Notes: generated from the letters alone by a model not told the origin. Shown: positions 12,167-24,825, counted from the stretch's first letter. The stretch: 64,000 bases of DNA from Saposhnikovia divaricata (GCA_036435485.1 CM071600.1:66089546-66153545), one strand, 5' to 3'. A program made the numbers and translations.

Positions 12167-13328
12167 CTCTTGGTCATTACCACTTTCATCTTTTAGCTCC
12201 AGGAAGATTTTCTCACATTTTTCCCTTTAACTGCTGATCGTATTACTTGATCCATTATAATTCCGTGTCGGAGTAAACTTAAGGTGACTACTATAATCCA
12301 TTCAAAGAAAAGAAAGAATTTAATATTCCTCTAAGTCACATGCATCTAACATTTCTGGTTCATCATTTCACTGAGTTAAATTAACCCTATACTTAGTCTC
12401 TGACAATAGTCTCATTACGAGTTCATCTTGACTCACTGGTCTTATCTTCCGGTAGGTTCTGAGATCATTGTCTTCCTTACTACTTCCTTATATAACTTTA
12501 TCCAATCATGCTGTCACTTCCCAATGTTTTCACTTTCTAACTGATTCATTCATAAAATGGACATTTTTCTGAATAAAACAACTTCATCAACCTCAATTTG
12601 GTTCCATAAATTACAACCTATGACATCTGCCTTCTCATGGCGAATTATTACTGACAATATTCATACTTATTCATTTATCAAATGATATGGCACTTACTGC
12701 CTCTTCTCAACTATTCCTAGGGACTCTGCTCCTCGCCTTATATCGATGCCTTTGATAATCATACATCCTACTAGCACTCTTTTCGTTAATATGAAAGTCT
12801 CTAATGATTCTCATCTATTCCCGTATAAGATCTCAAGTAATTCTTCCAATCCGTCTTACTTGCTGGTACTACCTCCAGTAGTCCAGCCACGAATCCAACA
12901 TGAATCTTCAGTTCTCTTGCTAATAGCTTAGTTCTTTATGCCCACTTTTCTGAGCTCTATACCTTAATCATCTCAGTCTTTCTGGCTACAGCCCTCATTC
13001 CTCAAGGGTAAGCTCCTTATCCTAACAAGATTTTCCTTATCTGCTGGAACCTCTTTCGGGTCTCCAGTAGGGTACTCCATCGAATTACCCGCTGATCTTC
13101 AGCATATAAAGCATCATCGCGTTGCTGCTCGTATGCCTCAAGGTCTGTCACCTTACTCGTCGATACGATATCGAGCTAAGTTACTATCATGATACTTACG
13201 AGTTCCCATAAGGGTTTTATATGTCATCACTACATTAAGTAGTCCGACTATGAACTTGGCAAGAGTTCTTATTATCTTATTGAATTTATTGTTTTAACGT
13301 CACCTCATCTCTGGGGTTTATAACGTAC

Positions 13329-13340
13329 GCTCTGATACCA
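13329..13340 (-). other. Element E primer binding site (initiator tRNA-Met)
   Basis: GCTCTGATACCA on the + strand, which is TGGTATCAGAGC on the element strand, four bases inside the right LTR. This sets the element on the minus strand. Confidence 0.93.
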
Positions 13341-13344
13341 CTTC

Positions 13345-16300
13345 TGTAACACCCCCAGATCCGGGGTCAGGGATCTGGTGGTTACGGTCTTACATCCATT
13401 AATAATACTTGACTTGAGTCCACAATAAATAAATCACATGCTGTGACCCCACAATAATATCCACTCACACGCACAACAGTTATAGTCCCAGAGATGAAAT
13501 TGAAATAAGTCTTACATTAAAGGGTTACGAATAAACGTTATTACAATCCCAAAAGGATAACATCATAAGTTTAACAGTTTTGCCGTTGATTACATTAATT
13601 ATACATATAGTTAAACAGGAAACAAAAGCTGTCTAACTATGCTACCTCAGCAATGGCGGCTAGCATCTCAGCGGGGAGTCCGGTGGGTCGGGTAACCCGC
13701 TTGCGCCGAGTGCGCCTGATGCGAGCCATCTATCCTAGCTGTTGTTGTGACATAATATGAACAAAGCAAGGGTGAGCGAAAGCCCACCAACAATAATATA
13801 ACTGAACAGTGATACATATATACAGCAGTTCAAAATATCCTTTGAAACCATATGCCATGCATTAATGAGGTTATTGCCAGTATAATATAAAGGATGAAGT
13901 TACCAGGTAACTCAAAGTATTTGTTTGTAGAAATATCTGCTACATCAAAAGTAAGCGAGATATTCTCATTGTCATTAAAAAGAGGAACTTGCATGAAAAG
14001 ATTGCAATTCCAGTTATGAACACTTTTCCAGCTCTGCCAACAATAATCATGTTGCAGGAAATAAATAAGTTTGGATGATGAACCAATGATGGAGTATTCA
14101 CCGCGCCCGCTGTTCTAATCTTGATGATCAGTCGAGATCGTACAGCTCAAATTAGATTTACTACCGGTAGAAGGAAGAACTGACGGCTTTACTTGTCTAC
14201 CGCCTTACTAGCTCTCCCCGACCAACGGTTGGGCCAAAGGGGATGGACCGGCGCTACTCGGCCTCTTACACGACTCCTAGTTCAAATAGAATTCATGATT
14301 CTGAATGTAACATTCGTCCCCCTTTCCCCAAGTATAATACTTGTTGATAAGACTCTACAAGGTAGTCGTATCTAGTAGGAAAGGAAAATTCACCAATAAC
14401 TTCCAAGCTGTGGCTTGGTATCGAATATCAACTTGTTCCAACAATCTTACCCCTCGAAAGATGAGAAGGTAAACAACGACTTAATAAGTCAACAGCACCC
14501 GAGTTGCGAGTGAAGAGAATACTCTATGACCGGGAAGTCGACAAGATAAATAACATTTTCCAAGTAAGGTTCCCTTATTATTAGAGAGGTAGACTCAAAG
14601 AAGAATGATGTCTGAGAACCTTTCTTGATATAAGATTAATAATAATATGACTCCGAGGTATTTTCTGTAATAATCGAAGAAGATAAACCTTATTGAGGTT
14701 ATTCTAAGTATGAAATAAATATTCAGAGAATATTTATTGAATTAAAAATATTTAAAGAATATTTAAGAATATTAAAGGATATCTTTAATCAGGGTATTTC
14801 TCAAAATAATCCCTGGTGAAACATCAGGAGAATATTTATTGAATAAATGAATATTCAAAATAATATTCATTAATTAATAGGGCCTGAAAGGAATACTTAA
14901 GATAATATTCATAATTAATTAGGAATTTAAATGAATATTCAAATAGTAATATTCATTTAATGAATAATATTCTAAATGAATATCAGGTAATATTCATTTA
15001 GTAATCCAAGCCCTAAAGGAATATTCGAGATAATATTCGATAAATAAATCAGGCTTCAGATGAATATTTAAAATAATATTCATCAAGTAATTAATATCTT
15101 AAATGAATTTTCAAAAGTAATATTTATTTAATAAAATAATATTCAAAATGAATATCCAAATAATATTCATTTAGTAGTCTCATCTTTAGAAGAATATTCG
15201 AAATAATAATCGATAAATAATTCGACTCTGAATGAATATTAAAATAAATATTATTCGTCGAATAGTTACGTTCAAATAATTATTTGAAGTAAGGATTGTT
15301 AAATAAATAATCTCGAACGAATATTCAAATAATATTCGTCGCCCGAATAATGGAAAATATTTACTTAAATATTTTCCTCCGAGGTAATCTCGATATATCA
15401 AGAAATATTGACTCCCGGTCTATATTTGATGAATAAGATGTATACGCCCTTCTATGAGGGTCTTACAATAACCGGCTTATAGTTGATACGATAGCTATCT
15501 AATTTATAAGCCAATAACAATCAGGGAACAAGCATAATGATATAACTTGAAAGTAGGCATGCATGCTATGGCATATGTATAACAGAAAACATATTTATAT
15601 ATTTATTCAATCACAACAACAGCCTAAAAGAAGGGAATTGAAACTTGCCTGGTAGTCGAGTACGGTAAGGGGTAGTGGTAGCGGGTCCCGGGTCAGCTTG
15701 GTGATCTATAAATAGCCAAGGCATTCGGGATTAATCACTTAACATCTTAAAAGTTAAGTTATACTTAAATCGAAACACGTTCTCGAGTTATCTCGTTATA
15801 CCCCTTTTAGTGGATTCCTTTTATCATCGATCCGACTCGACATTCGTTCGTTAATACGACATGTCATTGTACTTACACTTGGGACATACTTAAGTCATAC
15901 AAGTTCTAAAGTCGATCGTTACAAATCAATATTATGCTCCGAGTTTTATCGCCCGTTTTCTAAGTGTTTTACCGAAGTTATAATCAAGCGGGTTTTTAGG
16001 GGTTCGTTTGCGATTAACTTTGATTCGTACATTTTTATAAAATCGGAAAACGATCCGTTTCATATGAGGTTTTCTCTCACACCTTCCTTTTTACCTCTAG
16101 TATTTAATTACCAAGATTCGCCACTGACTTACGTATTTTACGAGGGTACAATTTTAATAACGAACTCGTACTTACGGTTTCGAACGTCTTTTAGTGAATC
16201 GGCCATAATTCCTAAACCGTAAGTCCGTTTCACATGATCTTTATATCAAAACGAAGCTTATAACATGATCTATCTTGCCATGGCAGAACATGATACTGGA

Positions 16301-18120
16301 CAGTGACTTATGGCTACTGTCAAACACGATTTCTTAAGGTTAACAAAAATCGGGCATTACGACGGTTATAAATCGGACGTTCCATAAATCGTAATCAACA
16401 ACGCAAGCCACACCGGGCATCTAAACAACTTATACACATAATAAGCATCTCAACAAGTCCAGAAGCTACTGATCTTAGCATCAAAATCATCATGTTAATC
16501 AAATCACTAAATCACTAACTAAGCATGCTTATAACATGAACATAATCATAAGTAAGCTAGATCCATCAAGAACATGCTTAAAACTCAAAGTAGATCTAGG
16601 GTTTTCAATTCTTATACCTTCCTTGGAGTATGTACTAGCCTCACAAATCTTGGTATGGTCCTTGGATAGCCTTAAGTTAGCTAGGATCAACCATGAAAAC
16701 AAGAAAAACAAAGATTAGTTCTTGAAAACACTATTCATCATCATCTTTGATGATTTATTTGAAAATGGAAAAAGATGAATTTGAAGCTGAAATTTCTAGG
16801 GGATCTAAGCTATGATATGAAGTACTCACCATAAATATTTCAAGATCAAATGATGGTTTAAAGCCTTACTTCTAGCACCTTGGTAGAATTTTTCAAAGAA
16901 GAAAGAAAAATGGAGAGTTCTTTGTGTTTGCTTGGTTGTTTTGATAATAATTCATAAAGTGATGAGCCTTGGATGATATCTCATCTCTTTTTACTTTATT
17001 AAAGTGCTTTTGCAATGAATGGTGAGATTTGAAAGCATGTGTAGCACTTGGATTGATTTATGGCTAACTAGAGTTTGATTTGGCTAACTACTAGTTCAAT
17101 CCTTAACATGCTAGTTACTTAGCCCACTTGGTTGCTAGATATTTATCTAGTAGCTTATGCATGACTCTTGCTTCCACTGCTTGTTTCTTTTGTCCGGTTA
17201 TTGCTCGTTTCGATTGATCGTTCGGGCGAATAACTAAGTAGTTTCACCTCTAGGGTTTACCAGGAAATTTCTCGATATTCATAATACCTTCCCCAATCCT
17301 TAATATAATCCTCGTGATGACCATGTAGGATATTTAATCTCGATACGAACTTAATCCGTAATCTAGGATTCGTTCGCTTTATTGATTAATCACGTTATAA
17401 CGTTTTAGCGGTTTCTAGAACGCTTGTTTCACTGCCTCAGTGGTTTCCTACCTTCATTCTTAAATCAAATATAATAACATCCCAAAATATCAAATCCTCA
17501 AAGTTAATATCTCAATTCTTGGATTATAATAATATTTAATCCACTGTCCGGTCAAATATTATACCGAAAAAGAATTTGGAATTTCTGAATTTCGATCGTC
17601 TCTGCATTCACTTATTTCCTCCGCGTATTACTAATATGACTTCGAAACATCCATATCACGTCCCGTACATAGGGTGGCGTGAAAAGTTTTCCAACTTACA
17701 AAATCACTATTCATCCACCAAATTACTATGCACGTACAGGAAACACTATGCACGTACGGGAAACACTATGCACGTACGGGAAATACTATGCACGTATGGG
17801 AAACACTATGCACGTACGGGAAACACTATGCACGTATGGGAAACACTATGCACGTACTCATTTCCCTTCAAGGATCCATTAGCTCCTTCCTGGATGGTAG
17901 ATTATTCTTATCTAGGTCCTCAACCATCGAATTACTCTATTCTGACAATATACCAATGCATCAGGATCATTGTCCAAAGCAATATCCATTCATTACAATC
18001 ATTGTTCTTTGAAACCACCATTCATTAGAGCTGGTGTCCTTGTTGTCGGAATCATTGTTCCTCATTTTATCATTACTTAATAAAAAGTTTTAATTATATC
18101 CAAAATTTGGGGTTCTTACA
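13345..18120 (-). repeat. Element E 5' LTR
   Basis: 4776 bp, the same length as the 3' LTR, with correct TG...CA ends. The offset between copies is a constant 10426 bases. It contains the AATATTC block (14686-15386), the 20-bp array (17727-17856, in U3) and the short basic frame, here with a TAG just before its second ATG. Nothing else in it looks coding. Confidence 0.93.
17727..17856. repeat. 20-bp tandem array with ACGT cores in the E 5' LTR
   Basis: Same six and a half units as 7301-7430, with identical order of unit variants. No copy-number change has therefore occurred since insertion. It sits in U3, where promoter elements act. Confidence 0.9.
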
Positions 18121-18125
18121 GACCA
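18121..18125. repeat. Target-site duplication of element E (right)
   Basis: GACCA, identical to 2914-2918. Confidence 0.95.
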
Positions 18126-19876
18126 TGACAGAAACATTTGATAGATTCTGTAAACTGCTCAATGATCTGTCATTGGTCAACAAAGAGTATGATCTAGAAG
18201 ACTTAAATCTCAAGTTTCTTCTTTCTCTACCTGAAAAGTGGGATGTGAAAACAACCACTATTAGAGACAACTATGAACTTGCTGAAACAGAGATTGATGA
18301 AATCTATGGGCTGCTCAAAACTCATGAATTGGAAATGGAGCAGAGAAATAGGAGATTCAACAAAAAGGCTAAGTCTGTTGCTCTTAAGGTTGAAGAGAAG
18401 CCTCAGAAGAAAGAGGCATCAAGAAGAAAAATGAAGGGAAAAGCTTTGGTCATACACTCAGAAAGTGAATCATCAAACTCTGATTGTGATTCAAACTCTT
18501 CTGAATCATCTGACTCTGAGGATGATGAAGAAGAAATGAGAAAAATGGCTGTGTTGATGGTGAAGACCTTCAAGAAAATGGGTTTCAAGAATTTCAAGAA
18601 AGGGAAAAGGTTTTCTAGAGATTCAAATGAAGACAGAAAAAGTTTCAGGAGGTCTGAAAGAAAAGAGACCAAGTCTGGGAAGAAGGATAAGTCTGAAATT
18701 CAATGCTACAAGTGCAAGGAGATGGGTCATTATGCTCCTGAGTGCAAGAAGGGTAAAACTGGAAAAGTACTCATCACAAAAGGCAGAGATAGGGCAGACA
18801 CTTCAGATTCTGATGAAGAAATTAACTATGCTCTCATGGCTACTACTGAATCAGAAACTTCTGAAAATCAGGTACCTCCAACTACCTATGCTTATAATAT
18901 TGATGACATTTCTCAATTAAGAATTTATCTTAAGTCATTGCATATAAGTTATAGGGATCAGACTTTAGAGAATGAGAGGATTAAATCTGAGAATTCTGAA
19001 CTCAAAGAGAGAAATAAAATTGTTGAAGAAAAGCTAAAAAATATGCAACAAGTTCAGAAAGAGAGAGATGATGCTGTTTCTATAGAACAGGATTTGCTTT
19101 AGAAATATAAACAACTAGAATCTGAGTTGGAGGAAGCAAATAAGAAAATTAGGACTTGGACTAATTCTGGAAAGGACACTCAACAGATTTTTCAAACAGA
19201 CACTGTTGGTCTAGGTTATAATGAGGGAGATGAACTAAGATTTCAAAGTCAAGTTAAAATAAGACCTCATTTTGTACATGGAGCCAGTAAATTTTTGTCT
19301 GATAATGAAAAAGAAACTGTTAAGGTCAAATCAGTAAAAACTTGTGCTAAACAAGTTAATATTGGTTTGATGACAGATAAATAACTCAAACATAAACTGA
19401 AGGAGTTAAAATCTGTTAAGAAACAGGGAGTGTCAAATAAGAACAGAAATGGAAAAGTAGGCATCACTTCAGGAAATAAACCAATGCTTGCTAGTTATGC
19501 TCCAAGAAAGACATGTCATAACTGTGGTAGTACTAAGCAGCTTGCAAATTTCTGCAAGAAAAACAAAAATATAAATTCTTTACCTTCCAAGTCTGAGGTA
19601 AAGAAGGATTTTGCTAGAACTAAGCCACAGACTTTATGCACACACTGTGGAAGCACTTGGGATTCCATTTATACTTGTAGAGAGTATCATGCTATCTATC
19701 ATAATTACTATGAACTGAAACCCAATCTGAAATGGGTTAAAGTTAATACTGCAAGTGTAAACTCTGATACTGTTAGCTCAAACTCTGATAATGTTAATTC
19801 CGCTGCTAAAGCTAACAAAGTTAAGAATGTCAAAGGATCCAAACAAGTCTGGATCCTTAAATCTAACACTCAGTAA
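18126..19876 (+). pseudogene. gag: Element A gag, C-terminal part
   Basis: Continues the A gag frame after E. It completes the UBN2 capsid domain (TETFDRFCKLLNDL; NLKFLLSLPEKW), then an acidic Ser/Asp-rich stretch, a CCHC zinc knuckle CYKCKEMGHYAPEC (18704-18745), a predicted coiled coil (about 18900-19140), and a second knuckle-like CHNCGSTKQLANFC near 19519-19560. One frame runs through to TAA at 19874, broken by in-frame TAG at 19100-19102 and TAA at 19382-19384. The knuckles bind RNA. The extra coiled coil and second knuckle fit Sirevirus Gag. The acidic part carries several copies of AAACTCTG. Confidence 0.88.
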
Positions 19877-19886
19877 TTGCTTGTGA

Positions 19887-20948
19887 TTGCAGGGCAACAG
19901 GGAGGCAACTTTAGTTGTGGACAGTGGATGTTCAGGACACATGACTGGAAATAAAGCCCTGCTATCAGACTATGAGGAGAAGGCTGGCCCAAAAGTTTCC
20001 TATGGTGATGGCAATGTAGGAAGAACATTGGGATATGGCAATATTAATCTTGGAAATGTCATCATCAACAATGTAGCTCATGTCCCAGGACTCAAGCATG
20101 ACTTGCTATCTGTGAGTCAAATCTGTGACAAGGGATATCATGTATATTTTCAACCTGAATATTGTGAAGTTATCAGTAAATCTACAGGAAAGGTTGTTCT
20201 AGTTGGTCATAGGCAAAACAACATTTATGAAATCAAGCTCTTAATAGACTCTGTTGGAAAAGCTGTTTGCCTGTCTACAAGAATGTCTAGTGAAGAGAGT
20301 TGGAAGTGGCACAAGAAACTCTCACATTTGAACTTGAACAACATCAATGAATTGATCAGAAAGGATCTTGTAAGAGGACTCCCAAAGGCTCTGTTAAATG
20401 TTGATGGCCTATGTGATTCTTGTCAAAAGGCCAAGCAAAGGAAGTCATCTTTCAAGAGCAAGACAGAATTTTCAATCACTGATCCTTATCATCTTCTGTA
20501 TGTTGATCTCTTTGGTCCAGTAAATGTTATGTCTATAGCAAGGAAGAAATATGCTTTAGTCATTGTTGATGAATACACTAGATTCACTTGGGTGTATTTT
20601 CTAGCAAAGAAGGATGAAACTACATTAACTCTGATGGAGCATGTGAAGCTTCTGGACAAAGGATCAAGTAAAAAAGTCAGAATTATCAGAAGTGATAATG
20701 GAACTGAGTTCAGGAATGCAACAATGGAAGAATTCTGCAAGGACAATGGAGTGAAGCAAGAATTTTCAGCACCTGGTACAGCACAACAAAATGGTGTAGT
20801 TGAAAGGAAAAATAGAACCTTGATAGAAGCTGCCAGAACTATGCTTGATGAAGCAAAATTGCCAACTTATTTCTGGGCAGAAGCTGTTCAAACTGCTTGT
20901 TTTACTCAAAATGCTACACTGATCAATAAGCATGGAAACACCATATGA
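19887..20948 (+). pseudogene. pol: Element A pol: protease and integrase part
   Basis: The frame after gag, shifted +1 relative to it. It begins QGNREAT and soon shows the aspartic protease DSGCSGHMTG (Asp codon 19920-19922). Next come the integrase zinc domain (WHKKLSHLN ... CDSCQKAK) and the integrase core with its D,D,E triad: DLFGPVNV near 20500, RSDNGTEF near 20690, QQNGVVERKNR near 20785. It ends at TGA 20946-20948 because of a shift in an A-run near 20937; the next frame (20932 onward) carries on the protein. No credible start codon is present, since a TGA lies immediately upstream. Pol would therefore be made by frameshift, splicing or not at all. Confidence 0.88.
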
Positions 20949-23214
20949 GATGGTGAAGAAAAAGAAGCCTAACCTGAAATACTTTCATATTTTCGGGTGC
21001 AAATGCTTTGTTTTGAAGACTCATCCTGAACAGTTGACCAAGTTCGAGCTAAAGGCAGGTGAAGGAATTTTTGTTGGCTATCCACTGTCAACAAAGGCAT
21101 TCAGAGTTTACAATCTGAGAACTAAAGTGATCATGGAATCTATACATGTGTCTTTTGATGACAAGAAAATAACTGGACTAGAAGACATAGATGAATATGA
21201 TCAACTGAACTTTGAAAATGAAGATTTAAACTCTGTTGAAGTAAACTCTGATCAAACTATTCTGACAGACTCTGTTGAAACAGACTCTGAACCTCTACTG
21301 GTAAACACTGGAGAAACTTCTCAGCCACAACAAAGGGAAGAACCAGTTGAGGGGGAGCATGATCAAGATGAAGACTCAAACATTCATACTGAGTCAACTG
21401 AAAAATCTGGATCAAACTCTGATGATTCAAACTCTGAAAATTCAAATTCTGACTCTGGGCAGTCAAGTTCAGGGGGAGTCTCAGAAAATGAAGAAAGCCC
21501 ACAACAAAATCAGGAGAGCATGGATCAAGGGGGAGGATCACATGCTGACAGAAGTCATTTGCCTTCTGCTAGGAAATGGACTAAATCACATACACCTGAT
21601 TTGATAATTGGTGATCCAGATGCAAAAGTGAGAACAAGAAGTGCCACTGCAAGTGAATGTTTGTTTCATGCATTCTTGTCTAAGAATGAACCAAAGAAAG
21701 TGGAAGAAGCTCTTCAAGATGCTGACTGGATAACAGCAATGCAGGAAGAGTTGAATGAATTTGAAAGGAATGAAGTTTGGACCCTTGTACCAAGGCCAAA
21801 GAACAGATCAATTGTTGGTACTAAATGGGTTTTCAGAAATAAGACTGACAGTGAAGGTGTTATCACAAGGAACAAGGCTAGACTGGTAGCAAAAGGCTAT
21901 TCACAGCAGGAAGGAATAGACTATGATGAAACATTTGCTCCAGTTGCAAGATTAGAGGCAATCAGAATTTTTCTAGCATATGCCTCTCACAAGAAATTCA
22001 AAGTGTTCCAGATGGATGTGAAAAGTGCTTTTCTGAATGGGAAGCTTGAAGAAGAAGTGTTTGTTGAACAACCACCAGGATTTGTGGACCCAAAATATCC
22101 AGACCATGTCTACAGGCTGGATAAAGCACTCTATGAACTTAAGCAAGCACCAAGGGCATGGTATGAAACTCTGGCTCAATTTCTCTTAGAAAGTGGATTC
22201 AACAGAGGTACTATTGACAAAACTCTGTTTTATTTCAAAACTGGGAGTGACTTGCTTTTAGTTCAGATATATGTTGATGACATTATCTTTGGGTCTACTA
22301 ATGATAAACTCTGTAAGAAGTTTGCCAAGCTCATGCAGTCCAGATATCAAATGAGCATGATGGGAGAGCTTAGTTATTTTCTAGGACTACAGGTGAGACA
22401 AACAGATGATGGTATCTTCATCGATCAAGCAAAATATACCAGAAATCTTCTCAAGAAATTTGGTATGCTTGACTGTTCATCTGCATCAACTCCCATGGCA
22501 ACAGCAAGTAAATTGGACAAAGACAAAGGAGTTTTAGTGGATATGACAAACTACAGGGGCATGATAGGATCTCTTCTTTACTTGACAGCTAGTAGGCCTG
22601 ACATCATGTATGCAACCTGTCTTTGTGCAAGGTTTCAGGCAGATCCTAGAGAGCCACATCTGACAGCTGTGAAAAGAATCTTCAAGTATCTCAATGGCAC
22701 CATATCATTAGGTCTGTGGTATCCCAGAGAATCAGATTTCAAGCTACTTGGGTATTCTGATGCAGACTTTGCAGGCTGCAAGATAGACAGAAAGAGCACT
22801 AGTGGAAGTTGTCAATTTCTTGGTGACAGACTTGTCTCTTGGTACAGCAAGAAACAGAAATCAATTTCAACATCTACAGCTGAAGCAGAGTATATTGCAT
22901 CTGGTAGCTGTTGTGCACAGATCTTGTGGATGAAGAATCAATTGCTGGATTATGGATTGAGGTACAGTAAGATTCCTATTTACTGTGATAATCAAAGTGC
23001 TATTGCAATGACAGGTAATCCAGTACAACATTCAATGACCAAGCACATCAGCATAAGGTACCATTTCATCAGAGAACATGTGGAAGAATGGAATATTGAA
23101 CTACATTTTGTGTCTACAGAACAACAGCTTGCAGATATCTTCACCAAACCATTGAGTGAAGCTACATTTACAAGACTGGTCAATGAACTAGGAATGGTCT
23201 CTGGTTTTGACTAG
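20932..23214 (+). pseudogene. pol: Element A pol: integrase end, reverse transcriptase, RNase H
   Basis: 760 codons open to TAG at 23212. It starts in the integrase C-terminal region (TPYEMVKKKKPNLKY; HIFGCKCFV), then a Ser/Asp/Glu-rich linker (21200-21560) full of AAACTCTG words, then the copia RT (EELNEFERNEVWTLVPRP; MDVKSAFLNG; catalytic YVDD at 22270-22281; MMGELSYFLGLQ) and RNase H (SDADFAGC; STAEAEYIA; CDNQSAIAM). It ends with the usual copia tail QLADIFTKPL. All catalytic motifs are intact. The ATG at 20932 is fortuitous; the segment is the downstream half of a pol frame broken by one small indel. Confidence 0.92.
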
Positions 23215-23751
23215 GAATGTTGGTTAGATTCAAATTTTACTTATGAATTGTGTTGCTCATATTTCCTTGATTTCTTAAGTGCTAAGTGAACTCTGTTATG
23301 CATACTCTGTTAACATGTTTTTCTTTAAACACTGTCAAACTTTGTTAAATTCTGTCAGCATGCTGTATGTCATACACTGTTAATAAGTTTGATAAACTCT
23401 GTGAATTCTGAGTTGATTATTGTCTGAATGGAAACACCAATGAAGAAATATGTATGAAGCATGATTCTCAGTAATTAATCATGAATCTTTCTGAGTTATT
23501 GTGATCTAATCTTAGATTGTGCAGAAAGTTAACACAGCATGATACTAGTTCATATTTATAGCATCTCTTAGTTTATTTTGTCCTAAACTCTGAGTCTATA
23601 AATACTGTGTGCATTGCCTCTCATGAATAACTACTGATGTTGATGAACTCTAAACTCTGTTAGTTATACTCTGGTAGATTAAAATACTTACTGCAATACC
23701 CCCAAAGAAAATGTATATAGGTTGCTATACTCCTTTGAGATTATGTTGGTG
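23215..23751 (+). other. Element A spacer after pol (left part)
   Basis: Non-coding DNA between the pol stop and the site where B inserted. It is rich in ACTCTGTT/AAACTCTG words (23286-23670) and contains CTATAAATACTG at 23596-23607. The spacer resumes at 51529. Confidence 0.75.
23597..23604 (+). promoter_or_regulatory. Candidate internal TATA box of element A
   Basis: TATAAATA in the spacer after pol, the same octamer as in the A LTR. Before B inserted it lay about 1.05 kb upstream of the post-pol frame. TATA-like boxes occupy the equivalent spacer in B and C. Function is inferred only. Confidence 0.35.
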
Positions 23752-23756
23752 ACTAG
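23752..23756. repeat. Target-site duplication of element B (left)
   Basis: ACTAG, matched by ACTAG at 51529-51533. Confidence 0.93.
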
Positions 23757-24825
23757 TGTTATTCCCAGATTACACACTTGTATAATTGTAGAAGGGGGGG
23801 TTGAATACAATTCTTGATATTTATATATTTCTGATAAGAACTCCAGAAATCTATACTTAGATAATTGCTTGTAAAAATATTAATGCACAAACACATAAAA
23901 ATCAGGTGGTTAAATGCACCACCTGAAGCTTTTATTCGAAGAAAACTCTGTGATACAAAAGTACACAGCTTCTGTTTTTACAACTCTTTGCTTTCTAAGA
24001 ATATTCAATAGAAACCCTAAGCAAAATGTATCTGTTTTCTTAACCTACAAAGAGTTGCTACACTTGGTTATAAATCCCAAGTTTTACAAGTACTACTGGA
24101 ATAAGATAATATTAATCTAATTCTAGTTGACTTGCTACTACACTCCAAATACACATGTAGCCGAAAGGTTGTCCTTGTGATTAGACATGTCTCCTGCACC
24201 TTTCTTGTATTCATAGTGTAAACGGAATGCTTCTTTCTTCCGTGTTTCCAAAGTATGGCTGCCATACTGCTTTTTGTATCTACTATCAACCCATGTGATC
24301 TGTCAGTCAAACATGTCCTTATCAACTGCTAATCCCCAGCTAATCATAGAAGACAGTGTCAATGATTATCCATTGATATTGTACACTGACATCCGTTGAT
24401 GATGTATTGAGCTGTATCCGTTGATATTGAGACTTGAGCTGTATCCGTTGATATTGAGACTTGAGCTGTATCCGTTGATATTGAGACTTGAGTTGTATCC
24501 GTTGATAGAGTGGATTTGAGTTGTATCCGTTGATAGAGTTTTGTCTTCATCTGTTGATACACTTTCACTTAGACAGAATTACATAGCATAGCTTATTTAC
24601 AATTGGCTACCTTATTCTGCCTATCCGTTGATGGTCAACATGACTGTGGATAAAAACACTATCAACTGATAACATAGAGATACTGCAGTATGCTACAAAA
24701 CCTCATCCGTTGATGAGCTACCTGTCAACGGATAGAGTTATAAATCCTCATCCGTTGACAGCTACAAAACCTTATACAATTTGATTGATTGTGAAGTTAT
24801 CATCAAGTACAACATATTCCTAACA
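23757..24825 (-). repeat. Element B 3' LTR
   Basis: 1069 bp, TGTTATTCCCAG to ATTCCTAACA on the + strand. It differs from the 1101-bp 5' LTR by roughly eight or nine substitutions, a shorter G-run (7 against 14), one extra 27-bp repeat unit and the lack of a duplicated segment near the PPT side. Confidence 0.92.
24385..24562. repeat. 27-bp tandem repeat in the B 3' LTR
   Basis: ATCCGTTGAT recurs at 24391, 24416, 24443, 24470, 24497 and 24525, mostly 27 bases apart, with ATTGAGACTTGAG between. The short minus-strand frame through it reads as repeated STDTAQVSI and is only the translation of the array. Further copies, some inverted (TCAACGGAT), lie at 24615-24760. Confidence 0.88.

Larger units (their letters stand above)
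7706..13328 (-). pseudogene. Element E internal region, degenerate gag-pol
   Basis: About 5.6 kb without a long open frame on either strand. Recognisable pieces on the minus strand are an RNase H scrap (11984-12166) and an integrase tail (9051-9248). The part near 8890-9060 is also similar in layout to the region after integrase in F near 63720-63890. RNase H lies only about 1.2 kb from the PBS, where gag, protease and RT would normally need some 3 kb, so a large deletion is likely. The rest (for example 9250-11150 and 12250-13320) shows no protein I can name. The LTRs are young while the coding part is ruined. Confidence 0.75.
2919..18120 (-). mobile_element. Element E: Tekay-like Ty3/gypsy retrotransposon with 4.8-kb LTRs
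   Basis: Two LTRs of exactly 4776 bp flank 5650 bp of internal DNA, with a perfect 5-bp duplication GACCA. It lies on the minus strand: PBS at 13329-13340 beside the right LTR, PPT (GGAGGGGAGAC on the minus strand) at 7695-7705 beside the left. I count about 27 substitutions and no indels between the LTRs, roughly 0.55 percent. The internal part keeps only scraps of RNase H and integrase in the order expected for gypsy. LTRs therefore make up about 63 percent of the element. PPT, PBS and LTR length match the Tekay/Del chromovirus group. Confidence 0.93.

Noticed and set aside
23914..24120. 68-residue frame, also at 50591-50797
   Set aside because: Both copies are the same stretch of the B LTR; there is no similarity or codon signal to support a gene.
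24359..24568. Minus-strand frame with repeated STDTAQVSI
   Set aside because: It arises from the 27-bp LTR repeat; unit number differs between the two LTRs, as expected of non-coding DNA.
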